This document shows, piece by piece, positions 7,563-15,330 of a stretch of DNA of 38,695 bases; the stretch's first letter is position 1, and every line of letters starts with the position of its first letter. The notes under the pieces were generated by a model. The model saw only the letters and a program-made list of their open reading frames with translations. It was not told the origin of the DNA and made no database searches. The position numbers were made by a program, and so were the translations under genes. This stretch comes from Ignavibacteriota bacterium (GTDB lineage: Bacteria; Bacteroidota; Ignavibacteria; UBA10030; SZUA-254): the NCBI GenBank assembly GCA_025358305.1, contig JANYJZ010000039.1, positions 1 to 38,695 on the forward strand. Direction: 5' to 3'.

Positions 7563-8424
7563 CGAGTACCGGCGCTCTCTGAAACTCCCCGAGGCCGAGG
7601 AACTCTTCGACCTCACCTTCTACCGCCCGCTGGCGTTCGCGTTCGTGAAGGCCGTCTACCGGCTTCCGATCACGCCGAACCAGGTCACGATGCTCTCGAT
7701 GGCCTCCGGATTCGCCGCCGCCTGGTCCTTCGCGAGCGGTGCGTACCCCGCGCTCGTCTGGGGCGCGTTCTGGTATGCCCTTGCGAACATTCTCGACTGC
7801 GCCGACGGGCAGCTCGCCCGGCTGCAGAAGAGCGGCACGCCGCTCGGCCGCCTCGTCGACGGGGTCGCCGACTACGTCTCGACTGTCGCGATCTTCCTCG
7901 GGATCGGCGCCGGCCTCGCGGCCGCGGGGACGCCCAAGTGGATCCTCGTCGTGGGCGCGGGGCTCAGCAGCGCGGTTCATGCTCTTCTCTTCGACCACTA
8001 CCAGTCGGAGTTCCTCTCCGTCGTACGGTCGGAACGGACGTTCACCGCCGACGAGATCGGGAAGATCTCCGCCGAACTCGCACGCGGAGGGTCGTCCGTA
8101 GGGAGCTTCCCGCGTACGGCCGTTCTGCGGCTCTATCTTTCGTATCTCCGGCTCCAGGACCGCGCCGATCCCGGTGCCGTGAGGGGCGAGGTCGATCCTG
8201 CCGCGTACCGAAAGGCGAATACCGCGATGATCAGATTCTGGAGCATCCTGGGGCCGACGACGAACAGGACGGTATTGATCGTCTGCGCCCTCCTTGGGCG
8301 CCTTGATCTCTATCTTTGGACGGTCCTCGCCGCTCTCAACTCGTGGCTCGCTCTTGCGTATCTCCTCCAGCGCCGCGTTGACCGCACCCTGCGCACGCCG
8401 GCAGAGGGAACGGAGGCCCGGTGA
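7546..8424 (+). CDS. CDP-alcohol phosphatidyltransferase (first of a tandem pair)
   Basis: A 292-residue integral membrane enzyme. The full family motif D-x2-D-G-x2-A-R-x8-G-x3-D-x3-D is visible, running from DCADGQLAR to LVDGVADY. Such enzymes transfer a phosphatidyl group from a CDP-alcohol to an acceptor such as glycerol phosphate, inositol phosphate or serine; the acceptor cannot be assigned. At 292 residues it is longer than PgsA-type enzymes (about 180-200), with a soluble insertion between helices (roughly 150-220). The ATG at 7546 is chosen because GGAGGG ends five bases upstream and because the family's conserved region (TPNQVTMLS) follows at the expected distance. The stop overlaps the next gene as GTGA. 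Confidence 0.88.
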   Translation: MRALIDEYRRSLKLPEAEELFDLTFYRPLAFAFVKAVYRLPITPNQVTMLSMASGFAAAWSFASGAYPALVWGAFWYALANILDCADGQLARLQKSGTPLGRLVDGVADYVSTVAIFLGIGAGLAAAGTPKWILVVGAGLSSAVHALLFDHYQSEFLSVVRSERTFTADEIGKISAELARGGSSVGSFPRTAVLRLYLSYLRLQDRADPGAVRGEVDPAAYRKANTAMIRFWSILGPTTNRTVLIVCALLGRLDLYLWTVLAALNSWLALAYLLQRRVDRTLRTPAEGTEAR

Positions 8425-9308
8425 GGAACCGCCTGGGACCTCTCGAGTTCTTCCGCGCGTCGCTCAAGACGGACGCCTACTATGCCGACGAGCTGGTCAA
8501 TATCTATCTCTTGCGTCCGCTTGCTGCGTTCATCGTCTGGCTCCTCTCTCCGACGCCGGTGACGCCGAACCAGGTGACGTTTGCCGCGATCATCGCCGGC
8601 TTCGCCGCAGCGTTCGCATATCTCGGGCAGACCCCCGCCGCCGTCGCCGTAGCGGGTCTTCTCGTGACGCTGAAAGACGTCCTCGACGACGCGGACGGCC
8701 AGCTTGCTCGCGCGAAACAGCTCTATTCCCGCCGGGGGAGGTTCATCGATTCAATAGGGGACTTTGCCGTCGATGTGGCGCTCTTCAGCGCGATCACCGC
8801 AGCGGTCTATCTCCGGGCTCCCTCGGCAGCAACGCTCGTCCTCGGTGCCGCCTCGTTCTTCGGCATCACCTTGCGCGTTTCATACCACGTCTACTACCAA
8901 GCCTCGTTTCTTCACCTCCAGGAGCGCTACACGCTCAACCGCATCGTCGAGGAGATCACCGAGGAGGACAGGAAGGGCGATCCGGTCGCGCTGCGGCTGC
9001 AGCGGGTCTTCGTGCTACTCTACGGCTGGCAGGACCGTCTTATGGGGAGTCTGGACCGGTGGTGTTTCGGCGGGGAACCGGGAACGGACGAGAGCGTCCA
9101 GTGGTACGGGGACCGCGCGGGGCTGCGGCTGTCGGGGCTTATGGGATTTGGAACGGAGTTCGCGCTCCTGACGATCTGTTCGCTGTGCGACGCGCTCGAG
9201 CTCTATCTCCTCCTCAACGTCGTCCTGATGAACGGGGTCTGGCTCGCGAGCATCCTCTACCGGAGGACGATCCTCGCACCGGGTCTTCGCCCGCCTGAGG
9301 ACCTCTAA
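8421..9308 (+). CDS. CDP-alcohol phosphatidyltransferase (second of a tandem pair)
   Basis: A 295-residue membrane enzyme of the same family as its upstream neighbour. It shares TPNQVT and the intact motif from DDADGQLAR to FIDSIGDF, with the D-x2-D-G-x2-A-R-x8-G-x3-D-x3-D spacing. Both proteins have a soluble insertion in the middle (here near 160-225), so they look like paralogues from an old duplication that now differ widely. The GTG start at 8421 overlaps the first gene's TGA by four bases, so the two are translationally coupled and may form a heteromer or make two head groups of one lipid class. The product lipids are unknown. The stop at 9308 is five bases from the convergent helicase fragment. 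Confidence 0.88.
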   Translation: MRNRLGPLEFFRASLKTDAYYADELVNIYLLRPLAAFIVWLLSPTPVTPNQVTFAAIIAGFAAAFAYLGQTPAAVAVAGLLVTLKDVLDDADGQLARAKQLYSRRGRFIDSIGDFAVDVALFSAITAAVYLRAPSAATLVLGAASFFGITLRVSYHVYYQASFLHLQERYTLNRIVEEITEEDRKGDPVALRLQRVFVLLYGWQDRLMGSLDRWCFGGEPGTDESVQWYGDRAGLRLSGLMGFGTEFALLTICSLCDALELYLLLNVVLMNGVWLASILYRRTILAPGLRPPEDL

Positions 9309-9312
9309 GCGC

Positions 9313-10365
9313 TCATTCCAGCTGGATGACCCACGGCTCGAGAAGGTTTTCGCTCAATCCCTCCAGAAACCTCGACGGCTTCGTCAGGATGAGGCCCGAC
9401 TCCCGGTCGTAGACGTTGATCGGGTAGGTGATGAACAGGTGTTCCTTCGCTCGGGTGCACGCCACGTACATGAGCCTCCGCTCCTCCTCCATCTCCTCGA
9501 TCGATTCTGCGGCCCGCGACGTCGGAAACCTCCCGTCGAGGGCGTAGAGCACGAACACGCTGTTCCATTCGAGCCCCTTTGCGCTGTGGATCGTCGAGAG
9601 GACGAGAAATTCCTCTTCGTGCCCGGGCGCGGTGATGTCGGCGACGCTCTCATTGGGGGGCTCAAGGGCGAGATCTGCCAGGAGCGTGCCGACGTTGTCG
9701 TAGCGCGAGGCGATCTGCTCGAACATCTCGAGGTCCTTCTTCCGTTTGGCGTGGTCGTCGTACCGGTTCTTGAAGACGGGATGGTAGTACGTGACGAGCC
9801 GGCTTACCTTGTCGGCGGGAGGGACGCGTTCCGGGGAGAGGGACTTCAGGAGCGAAAAAAGCTCGCGCACCGGCTCGGGGTAGCCGTGGTACTGCTCCCA
9901 GAACGAGGCGACGGTGCTCGTGGCGGTGCGCTGCTGGAGGATGCCGTCGATGATCTTCTCGGCCGAACGCGGGCCGATCCCGCCGATGAGAAGGAGGATC
10001 CTGTTCCACGAGACGGCGTCGCGCGGGTTCTCGAGGACACGAAGATACGCGATCATGTCCTTTACGTGCGAGGTCTCGATGAACTTGAAGCCCCCGAACT
10101 TCAGGAACGGGATGTTCGCCTTCGCGAACTCGATCTCAAGATCGAACGAGAGGAACGACGAGCGGAACAGTACGGCGATCTCGTCGAGCGGCACGCCCTG
10201 TTCGCGGAGCTCGAGGACCTTCTGGACGACGAACTTCGACTGCACGTTCTCGTTCTCGGCGATCATGAGCTGCGGAAGGGAGCCCTCCTTCGCGTTCGTG
10301 AAGAGCTTCTTCGCGAACTTGTGGCGGACCGGCTTCCCGGCGGGCTCCTGCGGGACCTGGGTCAC
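9313..10365 (-). CDS. UvrD/PcrA-type helicase, C-terminal half (split gene)
   Basis: A 350-residue protein with only the second half of a superfamily 1A helicase. From HKFAKKLFTN onward it matches the 2A/2B domains: IAVLFRSSFLSFDLE, motif V LSTIHSAKGLEWNSVFVL and motif VI EEERRLMYVACTRAKEHLF. Walker A, the DEYQDTN box and motif III are missing here and are found in the gene at 11192-12175. The first 14 residues (TQVPQEPAGKP region) do not look like helicase. The start is a GTG at 10365, overlapping the TGA of the lipoprotein gene as GTGA. Alone it cannot bind and hydrolyse ATP; it may assemble with the N-terminal half, or the pair may be a broken gene. Both halves keep their motifs, which argues against decay. 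Confidence 0.85.
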   Translation of the reverse strand: MTQVPQEPAGKPVRHKFAKKLFTNAKEGSLPQLMIAENENVQSKFVVQKVLELREQGVPLDEIAVLFRSSFLSFDLEIEFAKANIPFLKFGGFKFIETSHVKDMIAYLRVLENPRDAVSWNRILLLIGGIGPRSAEKIIDGILQQRTATSTVASFWEQYHGYPEPVRELFSLLKSLSPERVPPADKVSRLVTYYHPVFKNRYDDHAKRKKDLEMFEQIASRYDNVGTLLADLALEPPNESVADITAPGHEEEFLVLSTIHSAKGLEWNSVFVLYALDGRFPTSRAAESIEEMEEERRLMYVACTRAKEHLFITYPINVYDRESGLILTKPSRFLEGLSENLLEPWVIQLE

Positions 10366-11189
10366 GGCCGTCCGGGGCGGTAGACGCCGAACTGTGTGAC
10401 GAGGATGGGGCCGAATTTCGATCCTACGGAGGTCGAGCGGATGGAACGCAGGCCGTCATGCGTCAACCAGGTGTGGACCGGGGTCCCGGCGGCCTGTTCG
10501 ATCTTGTAGATGATGGCGCCCGCGACCCCCGGGCCCGGCATGTTGCCGGTGATGATGATCGGCGTGTGGAGATGAGTCTGCTCGAGCGATGCTAGCACTC
10601 CTTCGCATGCGCTCTGGTCCGCCTCCGACATCTTCTCCGGCATGTGCGTGCTCACGACCGCGATCTCCCTCACGCCAGCGTCGACGAGGCCGAGGAGGGC
10701 GGATTCGAAGTTCGTCGAGGAGATCCCCGTGTAGGGCGCGTTCTCGTGGGAGTTGATCGGATAGAGGCTGTAGATCGCATTGCCCCCCTGGCGGCCGGAG
10801 ACCGTGTTCGTTTCGCCGAACGCGCTCCGCATGCCGGTGCCTTGGGCGATCGCGGTGAAGATGTCGACGCGCGTCGCGACGGCCGGATACCGCGTCATTC
10901 CTTCGACGGCGAGAATGTCGAGCTTCTCCCCAAGGACCGTCCGGCAGAAATCGTCGATGTCCGCCTGCTCGACGCGGCGATTCACCGAGCTGAGGTCGAT
11001 GCTCCCGATGCTGAGCGTGATATCGGGCCCGGCAGGCTTCTTCTCGGAAGCGGGGGGAGCGGGCGGCGGCTGTTCGCTCTTTGTTGCCTCCTGAGGTGCG
11101 GGGCACCCGGCGAGGAGAAGGGCTGCGGCGATGAGGAGTGCGATGGAGATGGTTCTGTAGATCATGATCATATCCCGTCTCTGGTCCAT
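10362..11189 (-). CDS. Lipoprotein with endonuclease/exonuclease/phosphatase-like fold, embedded in the split helicase
   Basis: A 275-residue predicted lipoprotein. The signal sequence ends in a lipobox, LLAGC, followed by a Pro/Glu/Lys-rich linker. The rest resembles the EEP (DNase I-like) fold: a strand with LDILAVEGM, GNAIYSLYPI (compare GNAILSRYPI), VVSTHMPE (compare THL) and IIITGNMPG where active enzymes have a GDFN-like box. The catalytic Asp of that box is replaced by Asn and the following Asn is lost, so activity is doubtful. Start candidates are ATG 11189, two bases after the helicase N-half stop, and ATG codons six and eight residues later. It overlaps the helicase C-half by four bases. 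Its envelope location makes a direct role in the helicase unlikely. Confidence 0.75.
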   Translation of the reverse strand: MDQRRDMIMIYRTISIALLIAAALLLAGCPAPQEATKSEQPPPAPPASEKKPAGPDITLSIGSIDLSSVNRRVEQADIDDFCRTVLGEKLDILAVEGMTRYPAVATRVDIFTAIAQGTGMRSAFGETNTVSGRQGGNAIYSLYPINSHENAPYTGISSTNFESALLGLVDAGVREIAVVSTHMPEKMSEADQSACEGVLASLEQTHLHTPIIITGNMPGPGVAGAIIYKIEQAAGTPVHTWLTHDGLRSIRSTSVGSKFGPILVTQFGVYRPGRP

Positions 11190-11191
11190 GG

Positions 11192-12175
11192 TTAGTCGAT
11201 CGCGCGGTGGAGGATCTCGTTGGCGACGTTGAGGATCGCTTGGGTGCTGCGGAAGTTCTCCTCCAGCGTGATGATCTTGCATCCCGGAAATGCTTCCGGA
11301 AAATCGAGAATGTTGCGAATCGTCGCTCCGCGGAACGAGTAGATCGACTGGGCGTCGTCGCCGACCACCATGACGTTCTGGTGCTTGAACGCCAGGAGCT
11401 TGACGATAGCCGCCTGGATCTTGTTCGTGTCCTGGTATTCGTCCACCATGATGTACGTGTAGCGCTGGGAGAGCTCCGAGCGTACCGCTTCGTGCTCCAT
11501 GAGGAGCTTCATAAGGTATACGAGGAGGTCGTCGTAGTCCATGAGGTTGTGCGCGCGCTTGTATTCCTGATAGGCGACATGGACACTACGGATCTCCTCT
11601 TCCAGTTCGAGATAGTGCGGGTAGTCGGCGGCCAGGAGGTCCTTCACAGGCGTCACGGTGTTCACCGAGCGGCTGAAGAGGTCGTTGAGCGTCTCCTTCC
11701 TCGGGAAACGCCGCTGCTTCGTGTCGAGCTTCATCCTCGTCCTGAGGAGGTTGATGACGTCAGCGGCGTCCCCCTGGTCAAGGATGGAGAAACTCCGGTC
11801 GAACCCGAGGAGCGCGCCGTACTTCCGGAGGAGAGAGTTCGCGAACGAGTGGAACGTCCCGCCGGAGACCCTTTCGCAGCGGTGGTCGAGGACGATCGCC
11901 GCCCTGCGGAGCATCTCCTGGGAGGCCTTCCGGGTGAACGTCAGGAGGAGGATGTGTTCGGGTTTCACGCCCAATTCGACCAGGTAGGAGACCCGGTAGA
12001 CGATCGTGCGGGTCTTTCCGGTCCCCGCGCCGGCGATGATGAGGTGGGGTCCGTTCACGGATGTGGCGGCCTCGTACTGGGCGGCGTTGAGCTCCTTCTT
12101 GTAATCGACGGCGAAATGCTGCGGATGGACGAGATGGAGTTCTCCGGGCGCGCGCTTGATCGTGTATGTCTTCAT
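11192..12175 (-). CDS. UvrD/PcrA-type helicase, N-terminal half (split gene)
   Basis: A 327-residue protein with the first half of a superfamily 1A DNA helicase. It shows LNAAQYEAA (Q motif), Walker A IAGAGTGKTRT, the Ia region LLLTFTRKASQEM, the Walker B box VDEYQDTN, motif III GDDAQSIYSFRGA and motif IV LEENFRSTQAILNVANEI. It stops with TAA right after HRAID, where intact relatives continue into the KKLFTN segment now found in the gene at 9313-10365. The ATG at 12175 has AAGGA seven bases upstream, and a good promoter lies just before it. The three genes from here to 9313 are packed without gaps and are probably one transcript. Confidence 0.87.
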   Translation of the reverse strand: MKTYTIKRAPGELHLVHPQHFAVDYKKELNAAQYEAATSVNGPHLIIAGAGTGKTRTIVYRVSYLVELGVKPEHILLLTFTRKASQEMLRRAAIVLDHRCERVSGGTFHSFANSLLRKYGALLGFDRSFSILDQGDAADVINLLRTRMKLDTKQRRFPRKETLNDLFSRSVNTVTPVKDLLAADYPHYLELEEEIRSVHVAYQEYKRAHNLMDYDDLLVYLMKLLMEHEAVRSELSQRYTYIMVDEYQDTNKIQAAIVKLLAFKHQNVMVVGDDAQSIYSFRGATIRNILDFPEAFPGCKIITLEENFRSTQAILNVANEILHRAID

Positions 12176-12203
12176 GCCGGGATCCTTCGGACTGGTCGTT
12201 CTT

Positions 12204-12234
12204 CCAATATATCAAATGCCCGCGGGAATGGCAA
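12204..12234 (-). promoter_or_regulatory. Promoter for the split-helicase operon
   Basis: On the minus strand TTG (12234-12232), 20 bases, then TATATTGG (12211-12204). The predicted start of transcription is near 12198, giving a leader of about 23 bases that contains the AAGGA ribosome-binding sequence. Confidence 0.55.
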
Positions 12235-12268
12235 CGGTCCCTTTCCCAGAAAACGAACCCAGAAATCG

Positions 12269-12300
12269 AAGGGGGTCTTCCGTTTCAGGAAGACCCCCTT
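12269..12300 (-). terminator. Intrinsic terminator downstream of the M28 peptidase gene
   Basis: A perfect 13-base-pair inverted repeat (arms 12269-12281 and 12288-12300) with a six-base loop. It lies 44 bases beyond the M28 stop codon and before the helicase promoter. On the minus strand the stem ends in TT and is followed by a moderately T-rich stretch. Confidence 0.65.
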
Positions 12301-12343
12301 CAAATATGACAATCACCCGCGCTCAGGGCGATGGCGAGCGGTC

Positions 12344-14569
12344 TTATCCTTCGAGGGCCTTTCTCGCTTTGTCGATCTCCCGGGCGTACGACTCGAGCAC
12401 GCCGGAAGCGATCACGATTTGCTCCTGCGCCTCCTTCCATTTCCGCTGTTCAATCGCCTCACGGATCCCGGGGAGTGTCTTCACGCCGTATCCCGTGTAG
12501 AGCCCGGGGGCGTAGATCATGTGCGTGAACCAGGGGCGTCCCGGGAGTCCCTTCTCGCGGGTGAGCGAACGCTCTGCGCGGAAAAGGATCTCGTTGAGGG
12601 TGTTGAGCGCGGGTCCGGCGAGCGGCTTTCCGATGGAGTCGAACCGCGCCTTTGCGTCGCGGTAGGAGGTGGAGGCCTGCTGAACCTGTGTCAGAGCGTT
12701 CTGGAGCGGCGAGAAATTGAGAAATGGAACGGGGTCCTTGGGCGCCGGAGGGATGAACGTCTTCATCGGGTCGGAAGCGATCACCATGGAGTTGTCGGCG
12801 AGGAGCTTGTTCGTCGCCGCCGTTTCGTCGCGCATGTTGTCGGCGAGCTGCATCACCTCTTTGACGAACTTGCCGACCGTTTCGGTGAAGTTGGAAAATT
12901 CGAACGGAAGGATCGCGGCATCGGCGAACCGGAGGACCATTCTGCCGCCTGTCCTGGCGAGCGTCACGCCATACATGAACGTCGGGTCGCCGAAGCGCCG
13001 GTAATGGTCGAACGAATCGTAGATCGAATGATACTCGCCGCCGTCGTTCTCCCCGCCGTATCCCATGCTGAGGCTTGCGATCCCCAGGTGCTGCAGAAAC
13101 GGCGTAAAATCCGATCCCGAACCGAGTGAGGAAAGACGGGGCTCGCTCCGGTCGCGCGCCTCCTGCCGCTCCTCCGGAGAGCCGTACGCGAGCGTCCGCG
13201 CCCGGGCTCGCGCTGCGACCGACACGTGCGTCTGCGGGTCCGTCACGTCGCGGGTGACGCCGGAGACGAACTTCTCGAGCGTCTGCGATCCGCCCGCGCC
13301 GAAGAACCCGCGTCCGTTGCCGTCGGTGTTGATGTAGACGACGCCGTTCTGCGTCAGCTCTTTCGCATGCGTCTCGACCCACTCGGTCGAACCGAGGAGA
13401 CCGGGCTCTTCGCCGTCCCATGCGGCATAGATGATCGTGCGTTTCGGCTTCCAGCCGGTCTTCAGGAGCGCGCCAAGGCCCTTCGCTTCCGCCATCATGG
13501 CCACTTGGCCGCTCAGCGGATCGCCTGCCCCGTTGACCCAGGCGTCGTGATGATTTCCCCGCATGACCCACTGGTCGGGATATTCCGTTCCCGGGATCTT
13601 CGCGATGACGTCATAGATCGGCTTTAGCGTCCAGTCGAACGCCAGGCGCATGTGGACCGTCGCGGGACCGGGTCCGAGATGATAGGTGATGGGCAGTGCG
13701 CCCTTCCATTCGTCGGGGGCGACCGGGCCGCCGAGGGCGCTCAGGAGCGGCAGGGCATCACGGTAGGCGATGGGAAGCACCGGGATCTTCGTCAGCGTCT
13801 TGGCTTCGGTGAGCTTCAGCCGCTTCGCATCCTTCGTGGCGCCGACGAACGGCGTGAGGGGATCGCCGGCGTAGATCGGCATGTCCGCGACGGAGCCGCG
13901 CTGCGCGCCCGAAGGCGGGCGGAACGAGCCCTTCGGGTAGTCGTCCCCCTGAAAGTAGCCGTCGTCGCGAGGGTCGGAATAGATGATGCAGCCGATCGCG
14001 CCGTGTTCCGCCGCGACCTTCGGCTTTATCCCACGCCACGAACCGCCGTAGCGCGCGATGACGATCGCACCCTTGACGTCGATGCCGGTCTTCGCAAGCT
14101 CGTCGTAATCGGCGGGCACGCCGTAGTTGACGTAGACCAGGCGCCCGGTGACGTCCCCGTCGATGGAATAGGCGTTGTACGTCGGAAGCTGCTCGCTTGT
14201 CTGGCCCGAGGTCGCATCCTCGGAGAGGATCTCCTCCTTCAGCGAGGCCGTGAACGCCGTCGGTGCGGTCATCTCCAGCGCCCGGGTGACCGGCGTCGGG
14301 AAAAGGACCTGGAACTCCTCGATGTGCGTGTCAAAACCCCACGCGGTGAAATGGGCGGCGATGAACTCCGCGTTCTGTTTGTCATAGGGCGATCCGACAT
14401 GGTGCGGATGCGCGCTGAGGACCTGCATCCAGGAGCGTATGGAATCGGCGTTGAGGGCCTGGTCGAATGTGGATTCGAGGGCCGCGGCGCCGGGCCCCTG
14501 TGCCCAGAGGCGGGCAGCGGCGAGGAGGATGAGCAAAGCGAAACTGGTCGATCGGCGAAGACACGTCAT
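12344..14569 (-). CDS. Secreted M28 metallopeptidase (glutamate carboxypeptidase II-like)
   Basis: A 741-residue zinc peptidase resembling human glutamate carboxypeptidase II (PSMA/NAALADase), normally about 700-750 residues. A signal peptide covers the first 22 or so residues, ending in RLWAQ. A PA-type insertion follows (YGGSWRGIKPKVAAEHGAIG), then the zinc site: the His in GNHHDAW, the Asp in GAGDPLSG, EE in WDGEEPGLLGS, the Asp in YINTDGN and the His in YHSIYDSF. A C-terminal helical dimerisation-like domain ends the protein. All ligands are present, so it should be an active exopeptidase for periplasmic or external peptides. The ATG at 14569 is chosen because it begins the signal peptide; an in-frame ATG 21 codons earlier adds a hydrophilic stretch. 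Confidence 0.9.
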   Translation of the reverse strand: MTCLRRSTSFALLILLAAARLWAQGPGAAALESTFDQALNADSIRSWMQVLSAHPHHVGSPYDKQNAEFIAAHFTAWGFDTHIEEFQVLFPTPVTRALEMTAPTAFTASLKEEILSEDATSGQTSEQLPTYNAYSIDGDVTGRLVYVNYGVPADYDELAKTGIDVKGAIVIARYGGSWRGIKPKVAAEHGAIGCIIYSDPRDDGYFQGDDYPKGSFRPPSGAQRGSVADMPIYAGDPLTPFVGATKDAKRLKLTEAKTLTKIPVLPIAYRDALPLLSALGGPVAPDEWKGALPITYHLGPGPATVHMRLAFDWTLKPIYDVIAKIPGTEYPDQWVMRGNHHDAWVNGAGDPLSGQVAMMAEAKGLGALLKTGWKPKRTIIYAAWDGEEPGLLGSTEWVETHAKELTQNGVVYINTDGNGRGFFGAGGSQTLEKFVSGVTRDVTDPQTHVSVAARARARTLAYGSPEERQEARDRSEPRLSSLGSGSDFTPFLQHLGIASLSMGYGGENDGGEYHSIYDSFDHYRRFGDPTFMYGVTLARTGGRMVLRFADAAILPFEFSNFTETVGKFVKEVMQLADNMRDETAATNKLLADNSMVIASDPMKTFIPPAPKDPVPFLNFSPLQNALTQVQQASTSYRDAKARFDSIGKPLAGPALNTLNEILFRAERSLTREKGLPGRPWFTHMIYAPGLYTGYGVKTLPGIREAIEQRKWKEAQEQIVIASGVLESYAREIDKARKALEG

Positions 14570-14604
14570 ATGGTGGTCCGTATGTGTGAGATGAGGGTGG
14601 TGCT

Positions 14605-14628
14605 CCCGGGCCGACAGTTCGGCCCGGG
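14605..14628 (-). terminator. GC-rich hairpin between the RDD and M28 genes
   Basis: A perfect 10-base-pair inverted repeat (arms 14605-14614 and 14619-14628) with a four-base loop, 63 bases beyond the RDD stop on the minus strand. It has no T-tract, so it may act as a weak terminator, a processing site or an mRNA-stabilising end. I found no TTG-N20-TAnnTT promoter for the M28 gene, so read-through from RDD is possible. Confidence 0.4.
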
Positions 14629-14690
14629 TCATGGGGATGAGACTCGTGGAACGGACGTGCGGTTGCTGGGTTCGCGTCTGCGCTCTCGGG

Positions 14691-15188
14691 TCACTCCTTG
14701 TTGATGACGAGGCAGCCGGCGATCATGTCGTGCAGTGCCTGCTTCTGCTGCGAGAAGCCCGCGATGATGTAGCCGATGCAGAACGTCACGGAGGAGATGA
14801 TCTTCGCGAAGTACCTTCCACTCGCGCGTCCAAACGAGATGGGGTTGCCATTCATGTCTGTGACCCGGATCCCGAGCGCCATCTTCCCGAATGTCGCTCC
14901 GCGGGTCGATTCCATGATCGCGAAATAGAGCCACTGGAGGATGAACAGGACCGACGCGATCATGAGGTACATGCCGACGATGATCGCCAGGAAACCCATC
15001 GAGGGGTTGTCAAACTCTTCGTTCGCTCCGCCGACGCCGATGACGATGACGAGCGGAATGATGAACAACAGGCTCACGAACGACGTTATGCATCCGTCGA
15101 TGATGTATGCGACGAACCGTTTCCAAAATCCGGCGTAGGACATCGGTCGGGTGGACGTTGCTGGCACTGCCATCTGTACTGGATCCAT
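14691..15188 (-). CDS. RDD family membrane protein
   Basis: A 165-residue membrane protein. The RDD signature is visible: the Arg in AGFWKRFVAYIIDG near residue 24, the Asp in the same helix, and TRGATFGKMALGIRVTD with HDMIAG near the end. About three hydrophobic helices span the rest. The family's function is poorly defined; some members affect ion antiport or membrane protein handling. The ATG at 15188 has GAGGAG about seven bases upstream, one of the clearer ribosome-binding sites here, and a promoter lies at 15254-15284. It stands alone between the receptor gene and the M28 gene. Confidence 0.85.
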   Translation of the reverse strand: MDPVQMAVPATSTRPMSYAGFWKRFVAYIIDGCITSFVSLLFIIPLVIVIGVGGANEEFDNPSMGFLAIIVGMYLMIASVLFILQWLYFAIMESTRGATFGKMALGIRVTDMNGNPISFGRASGRYFAKIISSVTFCIGYIIAGFSQQKQALHDMIAGCLVINKE

Positions 15189-15253
15189 CTCGGTCTCCTC
15201 GTCATGGTGGATAGTTTCTGTTCTCCCTCACCAAAGGGGCCTGCGTCACGGTA

Positions 15254-15284
15254 GGATTGTACAAAAAATATGGAGCGGATGCAA
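15254..15284 (-). promoter_or_regulatory. Promoter for the RDD gene
   Basis: On the minus strand TTG (15284-15282), 20 bases, then TACAAT (15261-15256); it equally reads as sigma70-like TTGCAT-N17-TACAAT. It predicts a leader of about 60 bases. The TTG element forms part of the hairpin described at 15282-15330. Confidence 0.55.
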
Positions 15285-15330
15285 CTGCGGACCCCCGAAG
15301 AAACGAACGAAGAAACGAAGGGGTCAGTTG
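15282..15330 (-). repeat. Hairpin whose loop is a perfect tandem 12-base repeat
   Basis: Arms GACCCC (15290-15295) and GGGGTC (15320-15325) pair, extended after a three-base bulge by CAACT (15282-15286) with AGTTG (15326-15330). The 24-base loop (15296-15319) is exactly two copies of CGAAGAAACGAA. The structure covers the stop codon of the TonB-dependent receptor gene and the -33 element of the RDD promoter. On the minus strand the loop is T-rich. A role as terminator of the receptor gene is possible, but not shown. Confidence 0.5.

Noticed and set aside
11207-13129. A 640-codon plus-strand frame
   Set aside because: It lies opposite the helicase N-half and the M28 peptidase, both with intact family motifs.
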